Notes: a model not told the origin generated them from the letters alone. DNA of 64,000 bases from Agrobacterium larrymoorei (GCF_030819275.1 NZ_JAUTBL010000002.1:2788501-2852500); one strand, 5' to 3'; numbered from the stretch's first letter, positions 27,700 through 36,961 are shown. Numbers and translations: made by a program.

Positions 27700-28596
27700 A
27701 TGACCGACAAGTCTCCCGAAAACAATTTCCCCGCAGGCTACCAGCCACCAGAGGTCTGGCAGTGGGAAAAGGGCAATGGCGGAGCGTTTGCCAATATCAA
27801 CCGGCCGATCGCCGGGCCAACCCATGAAAAGGAACTGCCGGTCGGCAAGCATCCGCTGCAGCTTTATTCGCTGGCAACACCCAACGGCCAGAAGGTCGGC
27901 ATTCTGCTGGAAGAGCTTTTGGCGGCAGGCCATTCGGGTGCGGAATATGATGCCTGGCTGATCAAGATCGGCGATGGCGACCAGTTCGGTTCAGGCTTCG
28001 TGGCGGCCAATCCGAATTCCAAGATTCCTGTTCTCGTCGATCACTCTACGCCAGAGCCAACGCGCGTCTTCGAGAGCGGCTCGATCCTCCTCTATCTCGC
28101 AGAAAAATTCGGCGCCTTCCTGCCGAAGGAGCATAAGGCCCGCACCGAGGCATTGAGTTGGCTCTTCTGGCAGATGGGTTCGGCGCCCTTCCTCGGCGGC
28201 GGCTTCGGCCATTTCTACGCCTACGCACCAATCCACATCAAATATGCCATCGACCGCTTCGCCATGGAAGCCAAGCGCCAGATGGATGTCCTCGATCGCC
28301 ATCTCGCCGAGAACCGCTACATGGCGGGCGACGAGTATTCGATTGCCGATATCGCCATCTGGCCCTGGTACGGGAACCTGGCACGCGGACAATCCTACCC
28401 GAAGGCGGAAGTGTTCCTGGATGCCGCAAGCTACAAGAATGTGAAGCGCTGGGCCGATGAAATTGCCGAGCGTCCCGCCGTCAAACGCGGTCGCATGGTC
28501 AACAAGGCTTCCGGTGATCCCTCAGAACAGCTACATGAACGTCACGACGCGTCCGATTTCGACACCAAGACGCAGGACAAGATCGGCAAGAGCTGA
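27700..28596 (+). CDS. yghU: Glutathione S-transferase, YghU/YfcG type
   Basis: 298-residue nu-class GST-like disulfide-bond oxidoreductase. The long N-terminal extension (PPEVWQWEKGNGGAFANINRPIAGPTHEKELPVGKHPLQLYSLATPNGQKV) is typical of YghU, in which two glutathiones bind and Asn/Thr replaces the catalytic Tyr/Ser. The thioredoxin domain spans about 50-140 (IPVLVDHS, ESGSILLYLAEKFG) and the all-helical domain about 150-270. A small gene of unknown function follows after 11 bases. Confidence 0.88.
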   Translation: MTDKSPENNFPAGYQPPEVWQWEKGNGGAFANINRPIAGPTHEKELPVGKHPLQLYSLATPNGQKVGILLEELLAAGHSGAEYDAWLIKIGDGDQFGSGFVAANPNSKIPVLVDHSTPEPTRVFESGSILLYLAEKFGAFLPKEHKARTEALSWLFWQMGSAPFLGGGFGHFYAYAPIHIKYAIDRFAMEAKRQMDVLDRHLAENRYMAGDEYSIADIAIWPWYGNLARGQSYPKAEVFLDAASYKNVKRWADEIAERPAVKRGRMVNKASGDPSEQLHERHDASDFDTKTQDKIGKS

Positions 28597-28607
28597 AGGA
28601 TAGACGA

Positions 28608-28985
28608 ATGGCAAACCTGCCCGACATGACCAAACACCGTGGTTTTCCATCCGGCATGCCGGGCACAGGCGTCCAGTTCACCATACGCCGCGCCAATCCG
28701 CGCGGCGTCACCCCAATCAAGCAGCTGCCGCGCAAAGCCCGGCCCGGCACGCCGGAGCATCGCATCGATGCTGCTTTCCTGCACGCGCTCTGGCACCATT
28801 TCGGCGCGGAACCCTTCGAGCGCGGCAATCTCGATGCCGCCCGCCTCAGCCTACTCTTCGGACGTGAAGTTCTCCCCGCCGAGAAGAATTTCGATCCCCT
28901 CTCCTATGAGGCAATGCTCGTGATCGACGAGCGCGTGGCGCGCCAGAGCTTCCCGGAATCCTTCGAGGATTACTTCGACGTCTAA
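28608..28985 (+). CDS. Conserved-type hypothetical protein
   Basis: 125-residue soluble protein of unknown function, rich in Arg and Pro in its first half and acidic at the C-terminus (ESFEDYFDV). There is no signal peptide, transmembrane helix or recognised motif. The ATG is 11 bases after the yghU stop with GAAGGA upstream, so the genes are probably cotranscribed. Confidence 0.65.
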   Translation: MANLPDMTKHRGFPSGMPGTGVQFTIRRANPRGVTPIKQLPRKARPGTPEHRIDAAFLHALWHHFGAEPFERGNLDAARLSLLFGREVLPAEKNFDPLSYEAMLVIDERVARQSFPESFEDYFDV

Positions 28986-29095
28986 GGCCGAAACAAGCGC
29001 CTGCGACAAAGTGGAGACCTTGAAGAAAGTTTCTGTGCGCGGCGTGTAGAAGATGGTATAGAGACACCGGTTTCATCATTTCCGGCGGCTCTGAC

Positions 29096-30346
29096 ATGGT
29101 CAGGCAATTCTCTCATTTTCTTGCCGCTTCGGCACTGATTCTCCTCCCCGTTGCGATGGGTCTTGGCGGAGCGGCCCATGGCGGCACCGGTTACCCAACC
29201 GTCGAAAAACTCGGTGAAGCGCTGTTTCACGACACCAATCTGTCGATGAACCGGACGATGTCCTGTTCCACCTGCCACACCTCTGCGAATGGCTTTACCG
29301 ACATTCGCGATACGGAAAAGGCAGGCCATGCGGTTTCGCTTGGCGATGATGGCAAGTCGCTGGGGGATCGCAACGCGCCGACGGCAACTTACGCCAAATT
29401 CTCCCCGCCCTTCGGCAAGGACGCCGAAGGAAACTATGTTGGCGGCCAGTTCTGGGATGGACGCGCCGCCACGCTGGAAGATCAGGCCGGCGGCCCGCCG
29501 CTCAACCCGATTGAAATGGGGATGGCCGACAAGGGCAGCGTGGTGAAGCGACTGAAGGAAAACCCCGACTATGTCACCGCCTTTGCGAGCTACTTTGGAC
29601 CAGACGTCCTCCAGAACGACGAGGAGGCCTTTGCCGCCATGGGCAAGGCGCTGGCGGCTTACGAGCGCTCCGACGCGCTTTCGACGTTCGATTCCAAATA
29701 TGACCGCTTCCTGCGCGGCGAGGAAAAGCTCACTGACCAGGAAGAACTCGGCCGCGTGTTGATGTCGTCAACACAGTTCACCAACTGTAACACCTGCCAC
29801 ACGATCAAGGGCGAACACGGCCTCTCGGACGGCGTCTTTACCAACCACAAATATTTCAACATCGGCGTCCCGGCCAATAAAATAGCGCGCGCGGCCAATG
29901 GTTCGAAGCCGGATGCCGTCGATCTGGGGCTGTCGCAAAACCCGGCGGTCGGCGACGATCCGGCACAGCGCGGCAAGTTCAAGGTGCCGTCGCTCCGCAA
30001 TGTCGCGGTGACCGGTCCTTACATGCACAACGGCGTCTTCAAGGACCTGCGCACCGTCGTGCTGTTCTACGTGAAATATAAGAGCAAGAAGCCGAGCCGT
30101 CAGATCAACCCGGAAACGGGCGACAAGTGGGACGCCCCGGAGGTGCCGGACAACATCGCCATGGAAGAACTGACCTCAGCACCGGCACTCGACGACAAAC
30201 GCGTCGATGCCATCGTGGCCTTCCTGAAGACGCTGACCGACAAGCGCTACGAGCCACTGCTTGCCAAGGGCGAGAACATCGGACGCCCGGAAGATCCGAC
30301 CGTCCATGCCATCTCCGCAAAGCCTGGCGAGGCTGAGAAGAACTAA
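29096..30346 (+). CDS. Di-haem cytochrome c peroxidase (CcpA/MauG family)
   Basis: 416-residue periplasmic dihaem peroxidase that reduces hydrogen peroxide with electrons from a small cytochrome c. A signal peptide occupies about residues 1-30. The two haem sites are CSTCH (C57, C60, H61) and CNTCH (C231, C234, H235); PPLNPIEMGM and FKVPSLRNVAVTGPYMHNGVF are family-conserved. Start may be GTG/ATG near 29096. No partner genes for amine oxidation (mau) are nearby, so peroxidase is more likely than MauG-type cofactor synthesis. Confidence 0.9.
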   Translation: MVRQFSHFLAASALILLPVAMGLGGAAHGGTGYPTVEKLGEALFHDTNLSMNRTMSCSTCHTSANGFTDIRDTEKAGHAVSLGDDGKSLGDRNAPTATYAKFSPPFGKDAEGNYVGGQFWDGRAATLEDQAGGPPLNPIEMGMADKGSVVKRLKENPDYVTAFASYFGPDVLQNDEEAFAAMGKALAAYERSDALSTFDSKYDRFLRGEEKLTDQEELGRVLMSSTQFTNCNTCHTIKGEHGLSDGVFTNHKYFNIGVPANKIARAANGSKPDAVDLGLSQNPAVGDDPAQRGKFKVPSLRNVAVTGPYMHNGVFKDLRTVVLFYVKYKSKKPSRQINPETGDKWDAPEVPDNIAMEELTSAPALDDKRVDAIVAFLKTLTDKRYEPLLAKGENIGRPEDPTVHAISAKPGEAEKN

Positions 30347-30390
30347 GCACTCGCAAGCACTTCGAAGTCTCCGGGCCAGGCCAGGGCCGT

Positions 30391-31830
30391 TCAAGTACCC
30401 TCTTGCAGCTGCGCTCCGTAGCGTGGCTCTGGCAATGAGAAGGCCGCGAACGCTGCCAGAACCGCAGGCACCGCAAAGAGTACGAAGAGCCACGTCGCGG
30501 CAGATGCAGCACCTTCAACGCCGCCGGGGCTGACAAGCCCGGTGCTGTTGACGATGACACCGGAAAGAGCCGCGCCAAACGCGCTGCCGAGAGACTGTAC
30601 GGTGGTGATGCCAGCCGATGCCTTGTCTTTCTCGTCAGGCTCGGCGAGATGCAGAACGTGAGTTACGAGATGCGCCCACCCCAGCCCAACGCCGAAGCCC
30701 ATGCCGAAGATCAGGAAAGCGGCTGCGCTAACCAGAAGCACATTTCCATCGGGATTGGGCCGTGCCAGCGTCACTGCCAGCATGCCGATGCAGACAGCTT
30801 CCAAAATGGCACCTGCAAGGATGGAATGGCGCATCGCCTTGCCTGTGAAATTGCTGCACATGAATGCGGCTACTGTCCAGCCGAGCGCCACGAGGGCGAC
30901 CAGATAGCCAGAAATCAGCGGCGGGACCGCGTGCAGATGCTGGAGAAAATACGGGATGTAAATATCGCAAGTCAGCGCCGCCAGCAGCATGAACATCGCG
31001 GCATAAACGCGAGTAATCGGCATCGAGAGCAGGGTGCCGCCACGCGGCAGAATGCGCGGCGTCGCCCGTCGTTCGACGAGCAGAAGTCCGGCAATGGCAA
31101 CAAGTGCGCAACCAACAAGCGAGATGCGGAGGCCAACCTGTTCGGCGGTGCTCGCAAAGCTGACCAGCAGCAGCGAAGCAGACAGCAGGATCATCTGCCG
31201 GAGCGGCGCCTTGGTCTGGGTCCGGTCGTCCACCCCTTTTGGAAGCAGGCGCGGCGCGAGAACGCCCATGACAAGTGCGAAGGGCACGATGATCGCAAAA
31301 GCATGACGCCATGCGCTGCCCTCGGCGAAGAAGCCACCGAGCGTCGGTCCGATGAAGGTCGAGATGCCCCAGATCGCGGCATAGAGCGTCGTTGCCTTGT
31401 TCCACAGAGACTCGGGATAGACATAGCGGATGAAAGCATAGCCCAGCGTTGCCAATGTCCCGGCCCCGAAGCCCTGCACCGCTCGCCCGGCGAGGACGAT
31501 CTCCATGGTTGGGGCCACAGCGCAGATCGCCGAACCGAGGAGAAAGAGGATTGCGCCGAGACTGTAGGTCCGATTGAGGCTAAGGCCACGTGGACGGATG
31601 GCGATAAAGACCGAGCCCAGCACAGAGGCAGTGACGTAGAGCGTCGTCACCCAAGCGAAGAGAGGCAGGCCACCAATATCACGCACGACAGACGGCATGA
31701 TCGTGGCCGTCACGTAGGTCTCGATCGCATAAAGCGCGATGCCACCTGAGAGCATCAGGCTTGCTGCCACATGCCGGGCAGAAAAGAGAGTCCAAAGGTT
31801 GGTTGACGGAGGCGTGCCGGAAGGAGACAT
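30391..31830 (-). CDS. MFS multidrug-type transporter (DHA2-like)
   Basis: 479 residues from ATG 31830. The frame has 12-14 hydrophobic segments and the MFS loop GRAVQGFGAGTLATLGYAFIRYVYPESLWNKA. IETYVTATIMPSVVRDIGGLPLFAWVTTLYV is the TM1-TM2 signature of drug/H+ antiporters. It is divergent from a Cys-rich HTH regulator, with a perfect inverted repeat at 31880-31897 between them, the usual layout of a locally regulated efflux pump. Substrate unknown. Confidence 0.87.
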   Translation of the reverse strand: MSPSGTPPSTNLWTLFSARHVAASLMLSGGIALYAIETYVTATIMPSVVRDIGGLPLFAWVTTLYVTASVLGSVFIAIRPRGLSLNRTYSLGAILFLLGSAICAVAPTMEIVLAGRAVQGFGAGTLATLGYAFIRYVYPESLWNKATTLYAAIWGISTFIGPTLGGFFAEGSAWRHAFAIIVPFALVMGVLAPRLLPKGVDDRTQTKAPLRQMILLSASLLLVSFASTAEQVGLRISLVGCALVAIAGLLLVERRATPRILPRGGTLLSMPITRVYAAMFMLLAALTCDIYIPYFLQHLHAVPPLISGYLVALVALGWTVAAFMCSNFTGKAMRHSILAGAILEAVCIGMLAVTLARPNPDGNVLLVSAAAFLIFGMGFGVGLGWAHLVTHVLHLAEPDEKDKASAGITTVQSLGSAFGAALSGVIVNSTGLVSPGGVEGAASAATWLFVLFAVPAVLAAFAAFSLPEPRYGAQLQEGT

Positions 31831-31879
31831 GATCGAATTTCCGATAAAAGGCCGTTGCAAAGCCGGCCGTCTGGATTTA

Positions 31880-31897
31880 TCCAAGTTATATCTTGGA
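31880..31897. promoter_or_regulatory. Operator-like inverted repeat
   Basis: TCCAAG-TTATAT-CTTGGA: perfect 6-bp half sites around a 6-base AT-rich spacer, in the divergent gap between the MFS gene and the HTH regulator. It is the probable binding site of that regulator. Confidence 0.65.
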
Positions 31898-31941
31898 AAT
31901 TACACCCGCAGATAAATTAAGCAAGCGGCAGGAAAGACAAA

Positions 31942-32559
31942 ATGCGCCCCTCTCCCCGTGACAGGCTACTCTTGCTTTTAAAGACCGAAGGCCCGCAAGC
32001 CACGTCAGCGCTCAGCGAGAGTCTTGGCCTGACGGGCGAAGCGGCGCGCCAGCAGCTTGCCAAACTCGCCGATGAAGGCTTGGTGGAAAGCATCGCGCAG
32101 CCCGCAATCGGGCGGGGGCGGCCGCGTCAAAGCTGGCGTCTGACCAGTGCTGGCCACAGTGAATTTCCGGATGGTCACGCTGACGTCGCGGTGTCACTCA
32201 TCGAGGCGATAGGCAGCGAGCTTGGTGAAAACGCGCTGGAAACGATCATGACAGCGCGAGAACGCAAGACAACGGCGATTTATAGCGCGGCACTTCTCGG
32301 CGCCGAAACGTTGGACGAGCGTGTGGCACGGCTCTCAGCCTTGCGGGTCGCAGAGGGTTACATGGCAAGCTGGTGGCAGGAAGCGAGTGGACACTTCATT
32401 CTCGTCGAAAACCATTGCCCGATATGCGCCGCCGCAACCGCCTGCCGTGGCTTCTGCCGTTCAGAGATTGATATTTTCAGAACTGTGTTAAGTGCACCGG
32501 TGGAGCGCACCGAGCACCTGTTACACGGCGCAAGACGGTGCGCCTACCGGATCGGCTAG
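31942..32559 (+). CDS. HTH regulator with C-terminal cysteine cluster (SufR-like)
   Basis: 205-residue regulator. Residues about 5-70 form a winged helix (RDRLLLLLKTEGPQATSALSESLGLTGEAARQQLAKLADEGLV). The C-terminal part carries H158-C159-P-I-C162-(5)-C168-(3)-C172 and a late C200 (ARRCAYRIG), the pattern of SufR-like regulators that bind an Fe-S cluster. That makes it a candidate redox or iron sensor controlling the divergent MFS pump through the palindrome at 31880-31897. Cluster binding and target are inferred. A plain metal-binding site is the alternative. Confidence 0.82.
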   Translation: MRPSPRDRLLLLLKTEGPQATSALSESLGLTGEAARQQLAKLADEGLVESIAQPAIGRGRPRQSWRLTSAGHSEFPDGHADVAVSLIEAIGSELGENALETIMTARERKTTAIYSAALLGAETLDERVARLSALRVAEGYMASWWQEASGHFILVENHCPICAAATACRGFCRSEIDIFRTVLSAPVERTEHLLHGARRCAYRIG

Positions 32560-32626
32560 CACAAGGCTGTCCATGTGAGAGTGGCACCCAAGCAAAGCTC
32601 AGGCGCCACTGAACGTTGAGGCCTTC

Positions 32627-33733
32627 TTACAGAGCCTTGAATTCCGCCAGAACCGCATCGCCCATTTCCGACGTGCTGACCTGGCGCGCGCCGGCCGCCA
32701 TGATGTCGGCGGTGCGGATGCCTTTTTCCAGCACATTGGCGATCGCCGTTTCAAGCTTCGTGGCGTCATCAACCATGTTGAAGGAGTAGCGCAGGCACAT
32801 GGCAAAGGAGGCGATCATCGCAATTGGATTGGCAATGCCTTGACCAGCAATATCCGGCGCGGAGCCGTGAACCGGCTCATACATAGCCTTGCGCTTGCCG
32901 GTCTTCGCATCCGGCGCACCGAGAGACGCGGAGGGCAGCATGCCGAGCGAACCCGTCAGCATGGCCGCGACGTCGGAGAGCATATCGCCGAAAAGGTTGT
33001 CGGTGACGATGACGTCGAACTGCTTGGGCTTGCGCACCAGCTGCATGCCACCGGCATCGGCCAGCATGTGCTCAAGCTGCACATCCTTGTACTTCGCCGC
33101 ATGCGTTTCGGTAACGACCTGGTTCCACAGGACGCCGGACTTCATGACATTGCGCTTTTCCATGGAGCAGACGCGGTTGCCGCGCGTGCGCGCCAGTTCG
33201 AAGGCGACGCTGGCGATACGCTCGATTTCGAACGTGTCGTAGATCTGCGTGTCGATCCCGCGCTTCTGGCCGTTGCCGAGATCGATGATCTGCTTCGGCT
33301 CACCGAAATAGACGCCGCCGGTGAGTTCGCGGACGATGAGAATGTCGAGACCTTCGACCAGCTCCGGCTTCAACGACGAGGCAGAAGCGAGCGCCGGGTA
33401 GCAGATGGCGGGACGCAGGTTTGCGAAAAGCTCAAGATCCTTGCGCAGGCGCAGCAGGCCCGCTTCCGGACGAACTTCGTAAGGCACGCCGTCCCACTTC
33501 GGTCCGCCGACCGCGCCGAAGAGAACGGCGTCAGCTGCCAGCGCCTTTTCCATATCCGCATCGGAAATCGCCACGCCATGTGCATCGTAAGCGCAACCGC
33601 CAACAAGACCTTCCTCAACCGTGAAGCCAGCATTCTTCTCGCTGTTCATATAATCGATCAGCTTGCGGACCTCGGCCATGGCCTCCGGGCCAATACCGTC
33701 GCCAGGCAACAGGAAGAGCGAGCGCACAGTCAT
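32627..33733 (-). CDS. leuB: 3-isopropylmalate dehydrogenase
   Basis: 368-residue NAD-dependent enzyme oxidising 3-isopropylmalate to 2-oxoisocaproate in leucine synthesis. Visible motifs are [10 protein letters not shown] (N-terminus), the substrate arginine region [32 protein letters not shown], the metal aspartates in [12 protein letters not shown], and the NAD loop [21 protein letters not shown] 33733 follows AAGGAGGATTTC. leuD is upstream on the same strand but a terminator lies between them, so leuB has its own promoter in 33734-33846. Confidence 0.95.
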   Translation of the reverse strand: MTVRSLFLLPGDGIGPEAMAEVRKLIDYMNSEKNAGFTVEEGLVGGCAYDAHGVAISDADMEKALAADAVLFGAVGGPKWDGVPYEVRPEAGLLRLRKDLELFANLRPAICYPALASASSLKPELVEGLDILIVRELTGGVYFGEPKQIIDLGNGQKRGIDTQIYDTFEIERIASVAFELARTRGNRVCSMEKRNVMKSGVLWNQVVTETHAAKYKDVQLEHMLADAGGMQLVRKPKQFDVIVTDNLFGDMLSDVAAMLTGSLGMLPSASLGAPDAKTGKRKAMYEPVHGSAPDIAGQGIANPIAMIASFAMCLRYSFNMVDDATKLETAIANVLEKGIRTADIMAAGARQVSTSEMGDAVLAEFKAL

Positions 33734-33847
33734 GAAATCCTCCTTGGGCGCTTGGAAAAAAGCGCACGTCAAAACATGGTTTGCAACGCCGAAAGGCTGC
33801 AAGATGCGGGCTTCTTAGCGCTCGACCTCAAGCATTTCAAGCAAAGC

Positions 33848-33887
33848 AAAAGCCGATTCGGTACGGGTGACGCACCAAACCGGCTTT
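33848..33887 (-). terminator. Intrinsic terminator after leuD
   Basis: On the minus strand AAAGCCGGTTTGGT pairs with ACCGAATCGGCTTT (14 bp with two G-T wobbles) and is followed by a T-rich stretch. It lies beyond the palindromic repeat that follows leuD. Confidence 0.8.
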
Positions 33888-33893
33888 CAGAGA

Positions 33894-33980
33894 AGCGGAG
33901 CGCAGCGTACTTAAGTACGTGAGCACCGGAAGCGCAGAAATCGCCGTTTGCAGCCGGCCAGCCGCAATTATGGGATGGAC
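33894..33980. repeat. Dispersed palindromic repeat, copy 2 (left arm replaced)
   Basis: Shares the core and right arm of the element at 11711-11823, from CGGAGCGCAGCGTACTTAAG through GCAATTATGGGAT, with a few substitutions. The left arm is missing; the leuD terminator hairpin occupies that side. As in copy 1 it lies directly beyond the stop of a minus-strand gene (leuD). Confidence 0.78.
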
Positions 33981-33982
33981 TG

Positions 33983-34588
33983 TCAGGCCCAGGGGCGGGC
34001 GGAGGCGTTGGCCTTTTCGAAGCTGTCGATCGCGCCGGCATGTTCCAGCGTCAAGCCGATATCGTCCAGACCGTTCAACAGGCAGTGACGCTTGAAGGCA
34101 TCGATCTCGAAGGTGATGCGTCCGCCATCCGGGCCACTGATTTCCTGGTTTTCCAGGTCGATCGTCAACACGGCATTGGAGCCGCGCGAGGCATCGTCCA
34201 ACAGCTTCTCGAGGTTTTCGGGGCTGACAACGATGGGCAGAATGCCGTTCTTGAAACAGTTATTGTAGAAGATATCGGCAAAGCTCGTTGAGATGACGCA
34301 GCGGATACCGAAATCGAGCAGCGCCCATGGCGCATGCTCACGCGAGGATCCGCAGCCGAAATTATCGCCGGCCACCAGAATCTGGGCATTCTGATAAGCG
34401 GGCTTGTTCAGCACGAAATCAGGATTTGGCGAACCATCTTCGAGGTAGCGCGATTCGGCGAAGAGGCCCTTGCCCAGACCGGTGCGCTTGATCGTCTTGA
34501 GGTAATCCTTGGGAATGATCATGTCCGTGTCGACATTGACGACCGGCATGGGGGCGGCGACACCCGTCAGCTTGGTGAACTTATCCAT
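33983..34588 (-). CDS. leuD: 3-isopropylmalate dehydratase small subunit
   Basis: 201-residue small (swivel) subunit of isopropylmalate isomerase; with LeuC it interconverts 2- and 3-isopropylmalate. [27 protein letters not shown] and [27 protein letters not shown] are the family signatures, the latter being the substrate-binding loop. leuC is not in the window. Confidence 0.95.
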   Translation of the reverse strand: MDKFTKLTGVAAPMPVVNVDTDMIIPKDYLKTIKRTGLGKGLFAESRYLEDGSPNPDFVLNKPAYQNAQILVAGDNFGCGSSREHAPWALLDFGIRCVISTSFADIFYNNCFKNGILPIVVSPENLEKLLDDASRGSNAVLTIDLENQEISGPDGGRITFEIDAFKRHCLLNGLDDIGLTLEHAGAIDSFEKANASARPWA

Positions 34589-34644
34589 CTCTCACTCCGA
34601 ACTTCTGCTGCGGCCCTTAGCCGTTTAACCATGGCCATTAAAGC

Positions 34645-34677
34645 AAAAAGGCGCGCTTTTGAAGATCAAAGCACGCC
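34645..34677 (-). terminator. Intrinsic terminator of the small membrane protein gene
   Basis: Minus strand: GGCGTGCTTTG pairs with CAAAAGCGCGCC (one wobble), then TTTTT. It is 57 bases past the stop at 34734. Confidence 0.78.
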
Positions 34678-34733
34678 ATTGCGGTACGCCGCATATAATC
34701 TGGGTCTTTATGCCCGAGAATCAGCCAACGCGA

Positions 34734-34970
34734 TCAGAGGTCGATGATCGTGCCGCGACCGTCATTCCACACGCGCATGTTCTGCTGGCGGTGGTCCTGC
34801 GTTTTAACCCGGATAGGCTCAGGCTTGAGGCGGGAGGAGAACATCTTGGCGATGCTGAGAACCGCAAGCGTTCCGACGAACGCGATCGTCAGAGATGCGG
34901 TGAAGAGCGCGGCCAAAGCCAGAACTGCGATGCTGGAGGCTGCGATGAAGAATGTACGAATGCCCTGCAT
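34734..34970 (-). CDS. Small membrane protein (78 aa)
   Basis: From ATG 34970 (MQGIRTFFIAASSIAVLALAAL) the product has two adjacent hydrophobic helices at about 5-25 and 27-45, then a basic, polar tail (SSRLKPEPIRVKTQDHRQQNMRVWNDGRGTIIDL). AAAGG lies upstream and a good terminator follows, which supports a real gene. No family recognised; small proteins of this shape are common in Rhizobiaceae. Confidence 0.65.
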   Translation of the reverse strand: MQGIRTFFIAASSIAVLALAALFTASLTIAFVGTLAVLSIAKMFSSRLKPEPIRVKTQDHRQQNMRVWNDGRGTIIDL

Positions 34971-35081
34971 GGTCCAAACCTTTCTGTCCAGACGAATGTG
35001 GGCCTTCTTCTTGACGCTTGCAAGAGGTTTCACACCGTCATCGAACTTGCAGATGTAACAAAAGATTGACACAAGTGGGGC

Positions 35082-35993
35082 ATGGCCGATTTTTTTGTCG
35101 ATAATACTGTCCGCCCGCGCCGCTCGCTGCTTTCAGTGCCTGCTATTAATCTGAGAGCCTTACAAAAATTGAGCTCTCTTGCCTGCGATGGCGCGATCTT
35201 TGATTTGGAAGATTCGGTCGCTCCAGACATGAAGGATGAGGCGCGAGACAACCTTCTCTCCTTCTTCCGCGAAACACCACCTGCCAACCACGAAGCGATC
35301 ATTCGCATCAATCCGCTTTCAACTCCGGCGGGACGCAAGGATGTAGAGGCTGCGCTGACCTGCGCACCCCAGGCCTTGCTGCTGCCGAAGGTCGAGCAGC
35401 CCTCGGACATCCATGAACTTGCCGATCTTCTGGACGAGGCCGATGCTCCAGAAAGTTTGCGGATCTGGGCGATGATCGAGACACCGCGCGGCGTCCTGAA
35501 TGCCGCAGCGATCGCCGAGGCTGCGCACACCAAAGCCGCGAGGCTCGGCGCCTTCGTGGTGGGTCTGAATGATCTGCGCAAGGACACCCGCGTTCCGGCA
35601 AGACCGGGACGCGCCTACCTCGTTCCCTGGCTGATGCAGGTTGTACTTGCGGCCCGCGCCTACGGGCTGGACGTGATCGACAGCGTTTCGAATGATTTTC
35701 GCGATCTCGACGCTTTTGCCCATGAATGTGAGCAGGGGCGCGACATGGGCTTCGATGGCAAGATGCTGATCCACCCGGCGCAGATCGATGCGGCCAACAC
35801 CGCCTTTGCTCCGGACGAGATCGCACTTGCCGAAGCCCGCGAGACGATCGCGGCTTTCGCAAAACCCGAATCTGTGGGATTGAACGTCATCAACATGAAC
35901 GGACGGATGATCGAACGGCTGCATGTGGGCCAAGCGCAACGCCTCGTCGCAATCGCCGAGATCATCGCCGCAAGAAAGGCAGAGAATACATGA
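35082..35993 (+). CDS. HpcH/HpaI aldolase / CitE-like CoA ester lyase
   Basis: 303-residue TIM-barrel lyase of the citrate-lyase-beta type. RRSLLSVPAINLRALQKLSSLACDGAIFDLEDSVAPDMKDEAR shows the N-terminal strand and the Mg-binding Glu-Asp; IRINPLSTP, IWAMIETPRGVLNA and GFDGKMLIHPAQIDAAN are the remaining barrel signatures. Stand-alone members cleave malyl-CoA, citramalyl-CoA or related esters; no alpha or gamma citrate lyase subunits are near. It overlaps the next gene by 4 bases (ATGA). Confidence 0.87.
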   Translation: MADFFVDNTVRPRRSLLSVPAINLRALQKLSSLACDGAIFDLEDSVAPDMKDEARDNLLSFFRETPPANHEAIIRINPLSTPAGRKDVEAALTCAPQALLLPKVEQPSDIHELADLLDEADAPESLRIWAMIETPRGVLNAAAIAEAAHTKAARLGAFVVGLNDLRKDTRVPARPGRAYLVPWLMQVVLAARAYGLDVIDSVSNDFRDLDAFAHECEQGRDMGFDGKMLIHPAQIDAANTAFAPDEIALAEARETIAAFAKPESVGLNVINMNGRMIERLHVGQAQRLVAIAEIIAARKAENT

Positions 35994-36196
35994 AGGTCTA
36001 CCGTTTCATCACCGGCCCCGACGACGCCAAATTTTGTCACCGCGTCACCGAAGCCCTCAACAAGGGCTGGGAACTGGCCGGCTCTCCAAGCTACGCCTTC
36101 AACGCAGCAGCCGGCATCATGCATTGCGGCCAGGCGGTGACCAAGACCGTCGAAGGCAAGGACTATCATCCTGATATGAAGCTGGGTGAGCAGTAA
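35990..36196 (+). CDS. DUF1737-family small protein
   Basis: 68-residue protein that I recognise as DUF1737 from MKVYRFITGPDDAKFCHRVTEALNKGWELAGSPSYAFN. Function unknown. It is coupled to the CitE-like lyase by a 4-base overlap, so the two are likely expressed together. Confidence 0.8.
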   Translation: MKVYRFITGPDDAKFCHRVTEALNKGWELAGSPSYAFNAAAGIMHCGQAVTKTVEGKDYHPDMKLGEQ

Positions 36197-36228
36197 GAGC
36201 GGTTGTGACGGTCGACGCCTCCTCTACC

Positions 36229-36313
36229 GTCATCCTCGGTCTTGACCCAAGGATCCACCTTATACCGATAGCGTCAATGGCTTATGGATCCTCGCCTCAA
36301 GGGCGAGGATGAC
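36229..36313. repeat. 85-bp dispersed palindromic repeat (GTCATCCTCG type)
   Basis: Ends GTCATCCTCGG and CGAGGATGAC with arms of about 30 bases that are largely complementary (inner ends AAGGATCCA and TGGATCCT). It lies between the converging DUF1737 and metallopeptidase genes. Elements of this kind are abundant in rhizobial intergenic DNA, as I recall, and may act as transcript ends. Confidence 0.7.
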
Positions 36314-36364
36314 AAAAAGCGGGCGTTGCGGCTTTGTCGCACACGCGCACGCAAGCTAAGTCAC

Positions 36365-36808
36365 TCACCCGCGATCCGTCGCCGCGTCGTCGGCGCTTTC
36401 CTCGATCCGCTCCATGTCGTCGTCCGACAGGCCGAAGTGATGGCCGATTTCGTGGATGAGGACATGGGTGATGATGTCGCCGAGCGTCTCTTCGTTCTCG
36501 CCCCAATAATCCAGAATCGGGCGGCGATAGAGGGTGATGCGGTTCACCATCTCGCCGGTTTCCATGGTGAAACGCTCCGACACACCGCGGCCTTCGAAAA
36601 GACCGAGCAGGTCGAACGGCGTTTCGAGCGCCATGTCCTCGAACACATCATCGGTCGGAAATTCCGAGATCTCGATGATCAGATCTTTCGTCAGCGCACG
36701 AAATTCTTCCGGCAGGTGGCCATATGCCTCAATGGCAAGCGATTCAAACGCTGATATTGTCGGCGCGTGGCGATCCCGCCAATCGTCGGTACTGTCTATG
36801 CGGGCCAT
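36365..36808 (-). CDS. Zincin-like metallopeptidase family protein
   Basis: 147 residues from ATG 36808 (MARIDSTDDWRD), which follows AAGGAGCAGAA. The C-terminal HVLIHEIGHHFGLSDDDM contains the HExGHH zinc-binding motif of the small bacterial metallopeptidase family related to M-type zincins; ITLYRRPILDYW precedes it as in other members. The N-terminal extension seen in a longer reading lacks similarity and is not used. Substrate unknown. Confidence 0.83.
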   Translation of the reverse strand: MARIDSTDDWRDRHAPTISAFESLAIEAYGHLPEEFRALTKDLIIEISEFPTDDVFEDMALETPFDLLGLFEGRGVSERFTMETGEMVNRITLYRRPILDYWGENEETLGDIITHVLIHEIGHHFGLSDDDMERIEESADDAATDRG

Positions 36809-36932
36809 TTCTGCTCCTTGCTGTGGGGCTGATATAAACCCTTGCGGCGCAAAATTCGAGACCTGTTTGCAACAACGGTCGAAAAGGCCCGATTTTCTAG
36901 GCGACACCGTTGTTTTTAGGCGGTTTTGAACC

Positions 36933-36961
36933 TTGACAGAAGGGGCTCTCTCGCGTAACTC
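36933..36961 (+). promoter_or_regulatory. Candidate promoter for rplU-rpmA
   Basis: TTGACA at 36933-36938, a 17-base spacer and a weak -10 (TAACTC, 36956-36961), about 170 bases before rplU. The 325-base gap also contains an untranslated leader before the rplU start; I see no other gene in it. Confidence 0.45.

Noticed and set aside
30649..31749. 366-codon plus-strand frame opposite the MFS gene
   Set aside because: Shadow of the minus-strand transporter; no domain, low-complexity composition.
32560..32626. GTGGC...GCCAC stem between the HTH regulator and leuB
   Set aside because: Only about 5 bp with a large loop and no T tract; too weak to call a terminator.
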